This document shows positions 1-7,140 of a stretch of 14,800 bases of DNA, one piece after another. The position numbers and the translations under genes are program-made. Source of the DNA: an uncultured Gammaproteobacteria bacterium (GTDB lineage: Bacteria > Pseudomonadota > Gammaproteobacteria > GCA-001735895); the NCBI GenBank assembly GCA_945787265.1, contig CALZHS010000188.1, positions 1-14,800 of the forward strand. Direction: 5' to 3'. Position 1 is the first letter of the stretch. Each line of letters begins with the position of its first letter. Below the pieces are notes generated by a model. It saw nothing but the letters and a program-made list of their open reading frames with translations, searched no databases and was not told the DNA's origin.

Positions 1-90
1 CAAAATGTCGACAGTGAGTTATTCCAAAAGCTCGGTATTGTTGCCAACGGCGAACAGCTGCGGGAGCCGGACGAACACGCCGTGGCGTGA
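1..90 (+). CDS. C-terminal end of an unidentified protein (partial, 5' end outside window)
   Basis: Frame 1 is open from the first base and ends in TGA at 88-90. It encodes 29 residues, starting QNVDSELFQKLG and ending DEHAVA. The codon use looks like real coding sequence and the frame runs straight in from the window edge. The fragment is too short to assign a family or function. It converges with the thioredoxin-like gene on the other strand, with 29 bases between the two stop codons. A chance open frame of this length cannot be excluded. Confidence 0.45.
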   Translation, partial: QNVDSELFQKLGIVANGEQLREPDEHAVA

Positions 91-119
91 AAGCCACCCG
101 GGCGTATTTTCGTGGATAC

Positions 120-1145
120 TTACTTTGGGCGTCCGAGGTCGATAGTGACGCCGCTGGAAAGTAATTCCTCGGTGCGCTGCAGGGAATAACTGCGGTAATC
201 GGTTTGCTGATAATACCCCCCGGCGACGTAGCGCAGGCTTTCCTTGAAATGGTGGGGGAAGGTCAGGCTGTCGTGGCGTCGAAGCAGATTTCCGTCATCG
301 AAAACCAGAACCCCGGGCCGATAAATCATTTCGTGCCGCCGGGCGAGTTCGGCAGGCGTGGTTTCATTGCCGAGTACATCCTTGATCGTTTCATTTGAAT
401 CGGCATCCAGGCGCACGATCGTATACGGCGCCATTTCCTCGCGCACCTGCTTGTGCGCCAGGATCCCGTCATGAAACTCGTTGCAGTCATAGCAGCTTCC
501 GTCTTCAAAAATTACCATTAACGGGCCGTCCACGCTGGACAGGTCGGTGATGTCGCTGAACAGCGGGTTGGCGCGCAGCTGGTAAACATTACGATCGAGT
601 TTCGCCTGCAGGTAGTCCGCCAGCGTTGTCGTCTGGTAAGACCGGGTGGCAACGAATTCGAGCACCTGCTTAAAGCGCTCGGGCGCCCGGTAGCCGTTGA
701 CACGCACAATGGTTTTATTGTCCGCGTCCAGGAACAGCAGCGCCGGTGTCGAGTAAACCTTTAGAATCTCACCCAGTTCCTTTTCCGTAACCGAGATTTC
801 TTCGTTGAAAGCGATTTCGCGGTCGCCCTGTATATTGATCGCGATGCTGTCGAAATTTGCCTGGATATAGCTGCTTAAGGGTTCGGCTTCGAAGGATTCC
901 TCCAGCATGCGGTCGCAATAGGGGCAGCCATTGAGCTCGAAAAAAAGTAACACGTGTTTGCCGGCCTCGCTGGCATCGTCGACGTCATCAGCTATTTCGA
1001 GAAAACTGTCCTTGAACCAGGCAGGTGGCTCGTGCAGCACGCCGCCGGTAATCTTGCCACGGGTTTCGCTGGCGGCGGACATGGCTGACAGCAACATTGC
1101 CGTAACCAGGGCCACCATGGGCAGCGGGTTTCCATGTTTTCGCAT
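120..1145 (-). CDS. Secreted protein with two tandem thioredoxin-like domains
   Basis: The 341-residue product starts with a signal peptide: basic MRKHGN, a hydrophobic stretch at about 9-25, and a probable cleavage near the SAMSAAS segment. Two thioredoxin-fold domains follow. Domain 1 (about 55-165) has the redox motif CPYC at 74-77 and the cis-proline context YSTPAL (P134). Domain 2 (about 200-310) has CYDC at 218-221 and a matching RPG cis-proline near 277. Both CxxC motifs are intact, so each domain could do thiol-disulfide exchange in the periplasm. This resembles SoxW-like or thioredoxin_2-type proteins, which reduce or repair periplasmic disulfides; the partner is unknown. The ATG follows AAAGG with a spacer of about 9 nt on the minus strand. 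It is divergent from the gene at 1329 across a 183-base AT-rich gap that should hold both promoters. Confidence 0.85.
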   Translation of the reverse strand: MRKHGNPLPMVALVTAMLLSAMSAASETRGKITGGVLHEPPAWFKDSFLEIADDVDDASEAGKHVLLFFELNGCPYCDRMLEESFEAEPLSSYIQANFDSIAINIQGDREIAFNEEISVTEKELGEILKVYSTPALLFLDADNKTIVRVNGYRAPERFKQVLEFVATRSYQTTTLADYLQAKLDRNVYQLRANPLFSDITDLSSVDGPLMVIFEDGSCYDCNEFHDGILAHKQVREEMAPYTIVRLDADSNETIKDVLGNETTPAELARRHEMIYRPGVLVFDDGNLLRRHDSLTFPHHFKESLRYVAGGYYQQTDYRSYSLQRTEELLSSGVTIDLGRPK

Positions 1146-1328
1146 GCTTCGAGACCTTTATAAATCAGCCAGTACGGGACTATAAATGACTTTTCCAGAT
1201 TTGGAAATTGCTCCATTGGTAATAGTTTTCTCCGTCAGAATGCGACATTTTTTACTAATCGATATTGTTTCGAATTCGAGCTGCTAAACTCTCTCGACAC
1301 GACAAAAAACTAGATAGCAGGGAAGACC

Positions 1329-1727
1329 ATGACCTTAGTAGCAACATTGATTTCATTATTAATTCTCGGCCTGTTGATCGTGATCAGCATGCAGATGCGA
1401 AACCAGCGCAGGGCCACCGAAGAACTACTTGCCGATAACCGCATTCGTACCCGGCTTTACCAGGATGCCGACGAATCCACCACTTTCATTCTAAGCCGTA
1501 CTATTCAGAACATCAGCGCCGGTCATCCCGATCCCAACCTCGAGAGTGACTCCTTCACGCTCAAGGTGGTACGTGAGTTGGTCAAGCGCAAGGTACCGAA
1601 AGAGAAATGGCTCGAGATTCAGGCTAACGAGCGGCTCGTGCACGAGCTTTACCTGTTGCTACGTGATAGCCCTGTTAAAAAAGCTCCGGTTAAAAAAGGC
1701 CCGCGTCTGGTAGCGCAGGCCAAGTGA
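1329..1727 (+). CDS. Small membrane-anchored protein of unknown function
   Basis: The product has 132 residues. Residues 4-22 form one hydrophobic segment (roughly LVATLISLLILGLLIVISM) followed by basic MRNQRR, which suggests a single N-terminal membrane anchor with the rest in the cytoplasm. The body (about 25-115) is helical and charged, with no catalytic motif I can name. The C-terminus is lysine-rich with a short internal repeat (VKKAP, VKKGP). The ATG is preceded by AGGGAAG at a suitable distance. The stop codon lies in the first unit of a 57-bp tandem duplication; the duplicated copy is non-coding unless the TGA is read through. I do not recognise the family. Confidence 0.75.
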   Translation: MTLVATLISLLILGLLIVISMQMRNQRRATEELLADNRIRTRLYQDADESTTFILSRTIQNISAGHPDPNLESDSFTLKVVRELVKRKVPKEKWLEIQANERLVHELYLLLRDSPVKKAPVKKGPRLVAQAK

Positions 1728-1794
1728 GGAGAGCAGAAAGCTCCGCTTAAAAAAGGCCCGCGTCTGGTAGCGCAGGCCAAGTGAGGAGAGCAGG
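1681..1794 (+). repeat. 57-bp tandem duplication spanning a stop codon
   Basis: Unit 1 is 1681-1737 and unit 2 is 1738-1794. The units differ at one clear position (CCGGTT against CCGCTT) and slightly at the outer edge. The unit contains the last codons of the upstream small membrane protein plus its TGA. The period is 57 bases, a multiple of three, so the second copy stays in the same frame. Readthrough of the TGA at 1725-1727 would add 18 residues before the identical second TGA at 1782-1784. Confidence 0.95.
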
Positions 1795-1875
1795 GAAGTT
1801 CTGAGCATTACCCCGGATGGTGCGAAGCACTCGTCCGGACTCTGTTAAGCGTAACTTTTCATGTGATTCCCGCAT

Positions 1876-1908
1876 GCGCGCAACCCCGCTTTCGCGGGGT
1901 TAACGCGC
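1876..1908. terminator. Strong hairpin between convergent genes, likely bidirectional terminator
   Basis: The core is a perfect 8-bp stem, AACCCCGC (1882-1889) and GCGGGGTT (1894-1901), closed by the loop TTTC. An outer GCGCG/CGCGC pair (1876-1880 and 1904-1908) can extend it. It lies just after the stop codon of the minus-strand VWA gene and downstream of the plus-strand small membrane protein, the expected place for a shared terminator. There is no long T-run on either side, so intrinsic termination is likely but not certain. Confidence 0.65.
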
Positions 1909-1913
1909 TTCCG

Positions 1914-3113
1914 CTAGTAGGACGCGCTTTCGCTGCTGTAGGTTAATCCTATCGCAGCGGCCTGGTTTTTCACCGCGCGGTATATCTTCTCATCCAGTGA
2001 ATCCTCGGCGCCGCCCTCTGCTTCTACCTTATCCTTGATGAAGTTGCTGCGTGATTCGGAAAGCTTCTTGATTTCCTGCCGCAGCTGGTCGCGACGCTTT
2101 GCCTGTTCGGTAATAACCGCCATTTGCTCCTCGGGTGCCTTTGCCTGCAGGCTGGCGGGCAGATTGTCTTCCTCGATATCGTCGAGTTCAACCCGGCCTG
2201 ATGAAATCGCGTCGACCAGTTCGCTCTCACCGAGTAAATTTGCCTTGCCACTCGCGGTTGCGTTGAAGGTATCGCGGCGCGCCAGTGCCTCGGTAGACAA
2301 TTCCTTGCGCAATCTGGCATTCGCATCGAGCTTGGCTCGTTGTGCTGCCCTGGTTTTTTCATCCCCGAAGTAAAGGCGGGTGTCTTCGAGTTGGGCGGCG
2401 AGCCTGGAGAGCTGTTCGTCAAACGGCGTTGAGACGGCAACCGTGTTACCCGAGTCTTCTACCTGGAAGTACTCACCGTTACCCAGCGCTGCGATTTGCT
2501 GCCAGGCTGGACGCGTATACTCGTGCTGTCCGCTCTGGATCGCGTTGACAACAATGCCCTTGCTTGCGGCAGTCGCCAGCGTGACCGGGTACTTGACGTC
2601 GTTGGTGTAATCCATGTGCGGAGGCGCATCGCCGACCAGGAAAGCGACCTTGTAAACGTTGCTATCATTGCTCCACGAAATCTTGTGGATCGCATCGTAT
2701 AGCGCCTGGTTAACGCTTTCCGGTCCATCACCGCCACCCTGGGCGCGAAAGTCCATCAGGCTTGCATACATCGAGTCGAGGTCATCCGACAGGTCGAAAA
2801 CCCTCGTTATGTAAGCGTCGCCGCGATCGCGAAATGCGACCAGGCCCATCCTGATGTCTGGATTTTCCTGTGCCGAGGCCATGGTCGTGGCGATCGACCA
2901 GATCTTTTCCTTGGCCGCCTGGATCAGTCCACTCATGCTGCTGGTGGTGTCGAGAATGAATACGACCTCGATGCGGTGGCTCTGTTGCGGTACCACGTGG
3001 CTGGTGTCCGTAGCCTGCGCCTTTTGCAGGGTCGGGAACAGTGCGATACCGGTTGCGGTGGCGACAACGAGTGCCAGCGCGATCATTTTGCTATTAAAAG
3101 TATTGCTATTCAT
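1914..3113 (-). CDS. Exported von Willebrand factor A (VWA) domain protein
   Basis: The product has 399 residues. The start was set at 3113 because an upstream GGAG lies at good distance and the protein then begins with a signal sequence (hydrophobic 10-26, probable cleavage after AQA at 32-34). A longer in-frame extension to 3359 would overlap the upstream gene and adds non-hydrophobic, unlikely sequence. The VWA domain spans about 48-230. Its metal-ion-dependent adhesion site is DTTSS at 55-59 (D55, T57, S59), with a GGGDGPES loop and a VGDAPPH loop further on. The C-terminal third is charged and helical (KRRDQLRQEIKKL region), suggesting coiled-coil contacts. VWA domains usually mediate metal-dependent protein binding, so a scaffold role in the periplasm is likely. 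It is the last gene of a three-gene operon, 16 bases after the membrane-protein gene. The binding partner is not evident. Confidence 0.85.
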   Translation of the reverse strand: MNSNTFNSKMIALALVVATATGIALFPTLQKAQATDTSHVVPQQSHRIEVVFILDTTSSMSGLIQAAKEKIWSIATTMASAQENPDIRMGLVAFRDRGDAYITRVFDLSDDLDSMYASLMDFRAQGGGDGPESVNQALYDAIHKISWSNDSNVYKVAFLVGDAPPHMDYTNDVKYPVTLATAASKGIVVNAIQSGQHEYTRPAWQQIAALGNGEYFQVEDSGNTVAVSTPFDEQLSRLAAQLEDTRLYFGDEKTRAAQRAKLDANARLRKELSTEALARRDTFNATASGKANLLGESELVDAISSGRVELDDIEEDNLPASLQAKAPEEQMAVITEQAKRRDQLRQEIKKLSESRSNFIKDKVEAEGGAEDSLDEKIYRAVKNQAAAIGLTYSSESASY

Positions 3114-3129
3114 TGGATTATCTCCGGGG

Positions 3130-3708
3130 TTAGGGTTGGGTGAGTTTGCGCACCGCATCGAGGGCGACACGATGTGCGGTTTGGAACGATGAAGGGTCAT
3201 GCGCTCCATCGTAGATACGGTTGGACGGCTTCTGCGCGAGGTTCGGGAGCCAGCAAAACAGGGCCTGGACCAGGAAAAAGCTCCACAACGCAGCTGAAAT
3301 GCTGCCCGTGTTGACCATGGCCCAGGCGCTTGCCGCAAGACCGGCTGAAACCAGGCCAAAATCGAGCGCGGCGGTCAGCAGCGAGGCATGGAAATACAGC
3401 GAGCGAACCAGCCAGATAATGCCGGCCTGGATGAGTACCTGTTCGAACAGCGGTACATCGAAGAACCAGCAGGCGACACTGACGAATGCCCAGCCGGCAA
3501 TGACAACCACGCGGCCGACACGGGCATCGCTGCGTTTTAACAGGTAGACCAGGTAGATCAGCGTGGCCGAGCCGAGTAGCAGGTTGAACAAAGTGGCGTA
3601 GGCAACGAAACTGCCCAGCACGAGGCTGGCTACCCCGGCACTCAGGCTGATTATGATCGCGACGATGATGCCGTCGATGATTCCGGGCGCTTTCATGCTC
3701 TTGTTCAT
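3130..3708 (-). CDS. Multi-pass inner-membrane protein in PspA-like/VWA operon
   Basis: The 192-residue protein is dominated by about six hydrophobic segments: roughly 10-32, 34-56, 63-82, 88-106, 113-135 and 139-155. A hydrophilic C-terminal tail follows (PSNRIYDGAHDP to the end). I see no catalytic motif and do not recognise the family. The start at 3708 is supported by GGAGG eight bases upstream, placed inside the end of the preceding gene, and by an ATGA overlap with that gene's stop, which implies translational coupling. Its position between a peripheral-membrane PspA-like protein and an exported VWA protein suggests it links cytoplasmic and periplasmic partners across the inner membrane. 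That role is inferred from context only. Confidence 0.8.
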   Translation of the reverse strand: MNKSMKAPGIIDGIIVAIIISLSAGVASLVLGSFVAYATLFNLLLGSATLIYLVYLLKRSDARVGRVVVIAGWAFVSVACWFFDVPLFEQVLIQAGIIWLVRSLYFHASLLTAALDFGLVSAGLAASAWAMVNTGSISAALWSFFLVQALFCWLPNLAQKPSNRIYDGAHDPSSFQTAHRVALDAVRKLTQP

Positions 3709-4235
3709 GCTTTGGCCCTCCGCTCTTTCTCGCGCAGCAGGGCGATTTCGATTTCCTCACTGCGGATTGCATCCGCGTGATTGAATCCGTCACTCGTGAA
3801 TCGCTCATCGTCGCTGACCAGCAGCTCGAGCTTTTGCTTCATGCTGGTTAATTGCTGAGTTTGTTCGTCGATCTGCCTTTCCAGTTGCTGACGCTGTGAT
3901 TCAATGCTGGCGAATTGCTGTTGCAGGGCCTGTAACTGTTTCTCGCTGCCGAGTTTTCTGCGGATCAGGTCGCGTGCCAGGTCGTCCTTTTTTGCGGCCA
4001 GGCAGATGTCGAGTTCTTCGTCATAGTCCGCAAGGTTTGCGGTGACGGCGTTGGCCGCCTTGTCGAGTTGAGTGGCCTCGTGCTGCAACAGTTTCAGACG
4101 TTGCTGATCCTGATCGAGCGAGAACTGCATTTCGCGAACCGCTTGCCTGAGCTGCAGATCGGGTTCCTCGATGCGGTCGAGGACCGCGTGAAAATCGGCT
4201 TGAAACAGCCGCGATAGTCGGGTTACCAATGCCAT
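3705..4235 (-). CDS. Short PspA/IM30-family coiled-coil protein
   Basis: The product has 176 residues, almost entirely helical and rich in Q, E, L and K. The N-terminus (MALVTRLSRLFQADFHAVLD, then an IEEP turn) has the layout of the PspA/IM30 N-terminus: an amphipathic membrane-binding helix, then an acidic-proline turn, then a long coiled-coil hairpin with an EM pair. Coiled coil covers about 30-150. It is shorter than E. coli PspA (222 residues) and lacks the C-terminal helices. PspA/IM30 proteins are ESCRT-III-like and assemble on damaged inner membrane. GGAG lies eight bases before the ATG. It is the first gene of the operon and its stop overlaps the next start. No PspF-like activator and no sigma-54 GG-N10-GC promoter was seen, so control probably comes from the divergent two-component system. 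The family call is good; the precise subfamily is uncertain. Confidence 0.78.
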   Translation of the reverse strand: MALVTRLSRLFQADFHAVLDRIEEPDLQLRQAVREMQFSLDQDQQRLKLLQHEATQLDKAANAVTANLADYDEELDICLAAKKDDLARDLIRRKLGSEKQLQALQQQFASIESQRQQLERQIDEQTQQLTSMKQKLELLVSDDERFTSDGFNHADAIRSEEIEIALLREKERRAKA

Positions 4236-4287
4236 CTTGTTTGCTCCGTTGCTGGTGAAAGATGACGTAATTCTGGTTCAGCCACGG

Positions 4288-4346
4288 GTACTAAAACAGG
4301 CAGACTTTGGTAAAACCTGGCGCCCCTGTTTTACAAAAAATTTACA
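4288..4346. promoter_or_regulatory. Repeated boxes in the divergent promoter region, candidate response-regulator sites
   Basis: The 166-base gap between the PspA-like gene and the response regulator holds TAAAACAGG at 4292-4300 and a near copy TAAAACCTGG at 4311-4320 (19-base step). An exact inverted copy, CCTGTTTTA, lies at 4325-4333. Two TTTAC words at 4330-4334 and 4341-4345 form an 11-base-period direct repeat, which reads GTAAA-N6-GTAAA on the minus strand. Direct repeats of about one helical turn are typical of OmpR-family binding sites, and GTAAA-N5-GTAAA is the CpxR-type consensus. A possible -10 (TAGGAT, 4367-4372) with no good -35 lies downstream, as expected for an activated promoter of the regulator gene. 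The repeats are seen; the binding is inferred. Confidence 0.5.
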
Positions 4347-4401
4347 TGGCATTTTTGCTGGAATGCTAGGATTGTGTCGTGTTTACAAAGGAATAAATGT
4401 G

Positions 4402-5097
4402 ATGGCGCAGAAAGCGCGCTTGTTGATTGTCGAAGACGAGGCCGCGATACGCGGCGGGCTGGTCGATGTTTTCGTCTATCACGGTTACGAGGTCGAGACT
4501 GCCGATCACGGCGATGACGGCCTGCGCAAGGCGCTCGGTGGAAAATTTGACCTGGTTCTTCTCGACGTGATGTTGCCGGGTATCGATGGTTTTGAGATCT
4601 GTAACCGTATTCGGCAACTGGACCGGCAGCAACCGGTGATTATGCTGACCGCGAAATCGAGTGACGAGGACATCGTGCAGGGCTTGACGCTGGGCGCCGA
4701 CGATTATGTCGCCAAGCCTTTTTCGGTGACGCAACTGGTGCTGCGGGTGGAGGCGGTACTGCGCCGCTCGGGTTTTGGCGAAGCCTCGGCACGTGAGATA
4801 AAACTCAATAATGGAATGGTCATCGATACCGATAACCTGTGCGCCGGGGAAACCGTGTTTACGCGCCGGGAAATGGACCTGCTGCAGTATCTCTGCCAGC
4901 AGTCGGAGCGTCCGGTAGCACGCGAGGAACTGCTCGCGAGGGTCTGGGGCTATGCCAATCACATGGAAATCGAAACCCGCACGGTCGACATCCATATCGC
5001 CAAGCTGCGGCGCAAGATCGAAACCGACCCGGCTAACCCGGAAGCCATTATCACGGTGCGCGGTGCCGGCTACCGCCTGATGCTGGCTGAACAATGA
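4402..5097 (+). CDS. OmpR-family response regulator
   Basis: The product has 231 residues. Residues 1-120 form the receiver domain: acidic pair E11/D12, phospho-acceptor D55 in LLDVMLPG, switch T83 and conserved K105 in the KPF motif. Residues about 130-228 form an OmpR/PhoB winged-helix DNA-binding domain (FTRREMDLLQYL, VARVWGY-like, RTVDIHIAKLRRKIE and RGAGYRL segments). The ATG at 4402 was chosen because AAGGA lies about nine bases upstream; the frame continues to 4237 but that extension is not receiver-like. A GTG one codon earlier is an alternative. Its stop overlaps the kinase start (ATGA), so the pair is co-translated. The divergent PspA-like operon is the most obvious target. It resembles CpxR/PhoB-type regulators, but I would not assign a symbol. 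Confidence 0.93.
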   Translation: MAQKARLLIVEDEAAIRGGLVDVFVYHGYEVETADHGDDGLRKALGGKFDLVLLDVMLPGIDGFEICNRIRQLDRQQPVIMLTAKSSDEDIVQGLTLGADDYVAKPFSVTQLVLRVEAVLRRSGFGEASAREIKLNNGMVIDTDNLCAGETVFTRREMDLLQYLCQQSERPVAREELLARVWGYANHMEIETRTVDIHIAKLRRKIETDPANPEAIITVRGAGYRLMLAEQ

Positions 5098-5519
5098 CGC
5101 AGCGCCGTCTTCTTCTGCTGCTGGTGCTGTTTTTCGTGGCGCTGGCGTTACCGACTTCAGTCCTCGTCTACCAGGCTTACGGCCAGTTGAAGTGGGAGGC
5201 TTTTTACCAGCACCAGAGGCTGGCGCGCGAACTGACGCTGCGTATCGATGGCGATTTTCGCGACCTGATCGAGCGTGAAGAGAGTCGCCCGATCAGTGAC
5301 TACGAGTTTCTCAACGTCAGCGGCTCCGAGGGGTCTGCCTTTTTGCAACCTTCGCCGTTGTCACAGTTTCCGCCGCAATCAGAACTGCCGGGTTTACTGG
5401 GATATTTCCAGGTCGATTCAGCGGGGCAGCTGCGTACCCCGATCGTACCCGACGCCGATGCATCCAGCTATGGTATCTCGTCATCGGAACTGCAACAGCG
5501 CCAACAGCAGGACTGGTGA
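5094..5519 (+). CDS. Sensor histidine kinase, N-terminal part (gene frameshifted)
   Basis: This frame encodes 141 residues and ends in TGA at 5517-5519. Residues 5-27 are a hydrophobic membrane segment (LLLLLVLFFVALALPTSVLV). An extracytoplasmic segment follows with ISDYEFLNVSG, FLQPSPLS and LLGYFQVD, of the type seen in sensor kinases with a long periplasmic domain. It holds no kinase core. The remainder of the kinase is in the +1 frame immediately downstream. Skipping one base at the TGA (TGG, then GAA at 5518) would join the two into a protein of about 667 residues. The ATG overlaps the response regulator stop. The most likely explanation is a one-base indel in the genome or in the sequence. 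Confidence 0.75.
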   Translation: MTQRRLLLLLVLFFVALALPTSVLVYQAYGQLKWEAFYQHQRLARELTLRIDGDFRDLIEREESRPISDYEFLNVSGSEGSAFLQPSPLSQFPPQSELPGLLGYFQVDSAGQLRTPIVPDADASSYGISSSELQQRQQQDW

Positions 5520-5523
5520 AGCC

Positions 5524-7098
5524 ATGGCCGAAGAGGAAATCGTGCCGCAACGAGCCGATCAACCCGGTCTCGCGATGGAACTCGATAGCGCGAGTTCGAG
5601 TTTCGCGACGGATGATCGTGAAATCCAGGGACAGTCTGCATTTGACGAGTTAACCACGCGTAAACTGGTCAAGCCTGCCGAAAGTCTTGCGCCAGTCGAC
5701 CAGGTTCAGGACCTGAAACTCGAAGACAGCTACCAGGTCGCGGCCGGTGCCGAACCGGAGGTGCAGCGGCTGCAGGTGCAGCAGCAATCCGAAGCCAAGC
5801 GTTCGCGCAAGGAAAAGGTAAACTTGCCTCAGCCGTTACTCGAGCAGGCGCCGGGCCTTGCCAAAAGCATTGCGGAAGACAATGAAGCGGCCGCAACCGG
5901 GGCGGTCATGAATCAGCAGGCGATTCGCATCCAGACGTTTGAAAGTGAAGTTGAGCCAATGGAATTTGCGTTGCTCGATAGCGGGCATTTCGTCCTGTTT
6001 AGACGCGTCTGGCACGACAATGAACGTCACGTGCAGGGCATCCTGATCGATCAGGCCGACTTCATTGAGCGCTTGATTGCGCCCGCCTTTCGCGAATCGA
6101 GCCTGTCTTCAATGAGCAAGCTGATCGTTGCCTACCGCGGTTCGATCCTGCAAAACTTCGCCGCTGATTACAGCCGGTTATACCGGCCCAGCACCGAGCA
6201 GGCGAGTAACGAGTTGCTGTACCAGAGCCGTTTGATCGCGCCGTTCGGCGATATCGAGCTGATTTATACCCTGGCCCGCCTACCGATCGGCGCGGGCGGC
6301 CAGGTCATCATCTGGTCAGCCCTGGTGCTCTCGATTGTGCTGGTTGGAGGCTGCCTGATGCTGCTGCGACTGGGTCAGCGACAGCTCGCGCTGGCACGCC
6401 AGCAACAGGATTTTGTTTCCGCGGTCAGCCATGAACTTAAAACCCCGCTCACGTCGATCCGCATGTATGGAGAGATGCTGCGCGAGGGCTGGGCCGACGA
6501 CAGCAAGCGCAAATCCTATTATGACTTTATCTTCTACGAGGCGGAACGACTCACGCGCCTGATCAACAACGTGTTACAGCTGGCGCGCATGTCGCGTAAT
6601 GAGCAGGGGGGCAGTCTCAATAGCATGACCGTCGGCGAGGCGATGGCCGAACTCAGGCCCCGGCTCACATCGCAACTCGAGCCCTCCGGCTTTGAGCTGG
6701 TAACCCGTGGTGAGCCCGAGGTGGAAGCGGCACGAATTGAAATCGATATCGACTGGTTCATCCAGATTTTCATCAACCTGGTGGATAACGCGGTCAAGTT
6801 TTCCGTGAATGGCGCCCGCAAACAAATCGACATTCGTTACCAGCAGATGCAGGACGGTAAGATCCAGTTTTCGGTACGCGACTACGGTCCCGGTATCGAC
6901 CCCGACCAGATGAAGAAGATTTTCAAACTGTTTTATCGTTCCGAGAACGAACTTACGCGCGAAACCGTCGGCACCGGAATCGGGCTTGCGCTGGTGCATC
7001 AACTCGCAACTGCAATGCGAGCCGAGGTTGACGTTGTTAACTGCGATCCCGGGGCGGAATTTCGCTTGCGGATTGCGTCGCTTGCCGCGAGCGGATAA
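5524..7098 (+). CDS. Sensor histidine kinase, C-terminal part with kinase core (gene frameshifted)
   Basis: Positions below are in the composite protein (join at 5518). A Q/E/A-rich, low-complexity stretch lies at about 142-265. The rest of the sensor region (FALLDSGHFVLFRRVW, GILIDQADFIERL) runs to about 400. A second membrane segment lies at about 403-427. The HisKA domain has the phospho-acceptor H446 in SHELKTPL. The HATPase has N-box NLVDNAVKF (N565), G1 DYGPG (596-600) and G2 GTGIGLAL (from 626), so the catalytic core is complete. No HAMP domain is evident between the second membrane segment and HisKA. The start at 5524 is the first plausible ATG, with GGTGA upstream, but a protein starting there would lack the first membrane segment and misplace the sensor region. 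An in-frame extension to 5275 reads as noise. I treat it as one gene broken by a frameshift. Confidence 0.8.
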   Translation: MAEEEIVPQRADQPGLAMELDSASSSFATDDREIQGQSAFDELTTRKLVKPAESLAPVDQVQDLKLEDSYQVAAGAEPEVQRLQVQQQSEAKRSRKEKVNLPQPLLEQAPGLAKSIAEDNEAAATGAVMNQQAIRIQTFESEVEPMEFALLDSGHFVLFRRVWHDNERHVQGILIDQADFIERLIAPAFRESSLSSMSKLIVAYRGSILQNFAADYSRLYRPSTEQASNELLYQSRLIAPFGDIELIYTLARLPIGAGGQVIIWSALVLSIVLVGGCLMLLRLGQRQLALARQQQDFVSAVSHELKTPLTSIRMYGEMLREGWADDSKRKSYYDFIFYEAERLTRLINNVLQLARMSRNEQGGSLNSMTVGEAMAELRPRLTSQLEPSGFELVTRGEPEVEAARIEIDIDWFIQIFINLVDNAVKFSVNGARKQIDIRYQQMQDGKIQFSVRDYGPGIDPDQMKKIFKLFYRSENELTRETVGTGIGLALVHQLATAMRAEVDVVNCDPGAEFRLRIASLAASG

Positions 7099-7140
7099 TG
7101 TAACTGCAGGAAGAAATCTTTCAGTGCCAGAGAGGTATTT

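Noticed and set aside
3114..3359. Longer N-terminus for the VWA protein (82 extra residues)
   Set aside because: It overlaps the upstream membrane-protein gene, is not hydrophobic or VWA-like, and the start at 3113 has a good ribosome-binding site followed by a signal peptide.
3197..3808. 203-residue minus-strand open frame
   Set aside because: It is the shifted-frame shadow of the membrane-protein and PspA-like genes, with arginine/histidine-rich, proline-rich composition typical of GC-rich shadows.
4236..4401. Sigma-54 promoter before the PspA-like gene
   Set aside because: I looked for GG-N10-GC on the minus strand, as in enterobacterial psp operons, and found no acceptable match.
4366..5094. 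242-residue frame antisense to the response regulator
   Set aside because: The plus strand has every response-regulator motif; the antisense frame has no recognisable domain.
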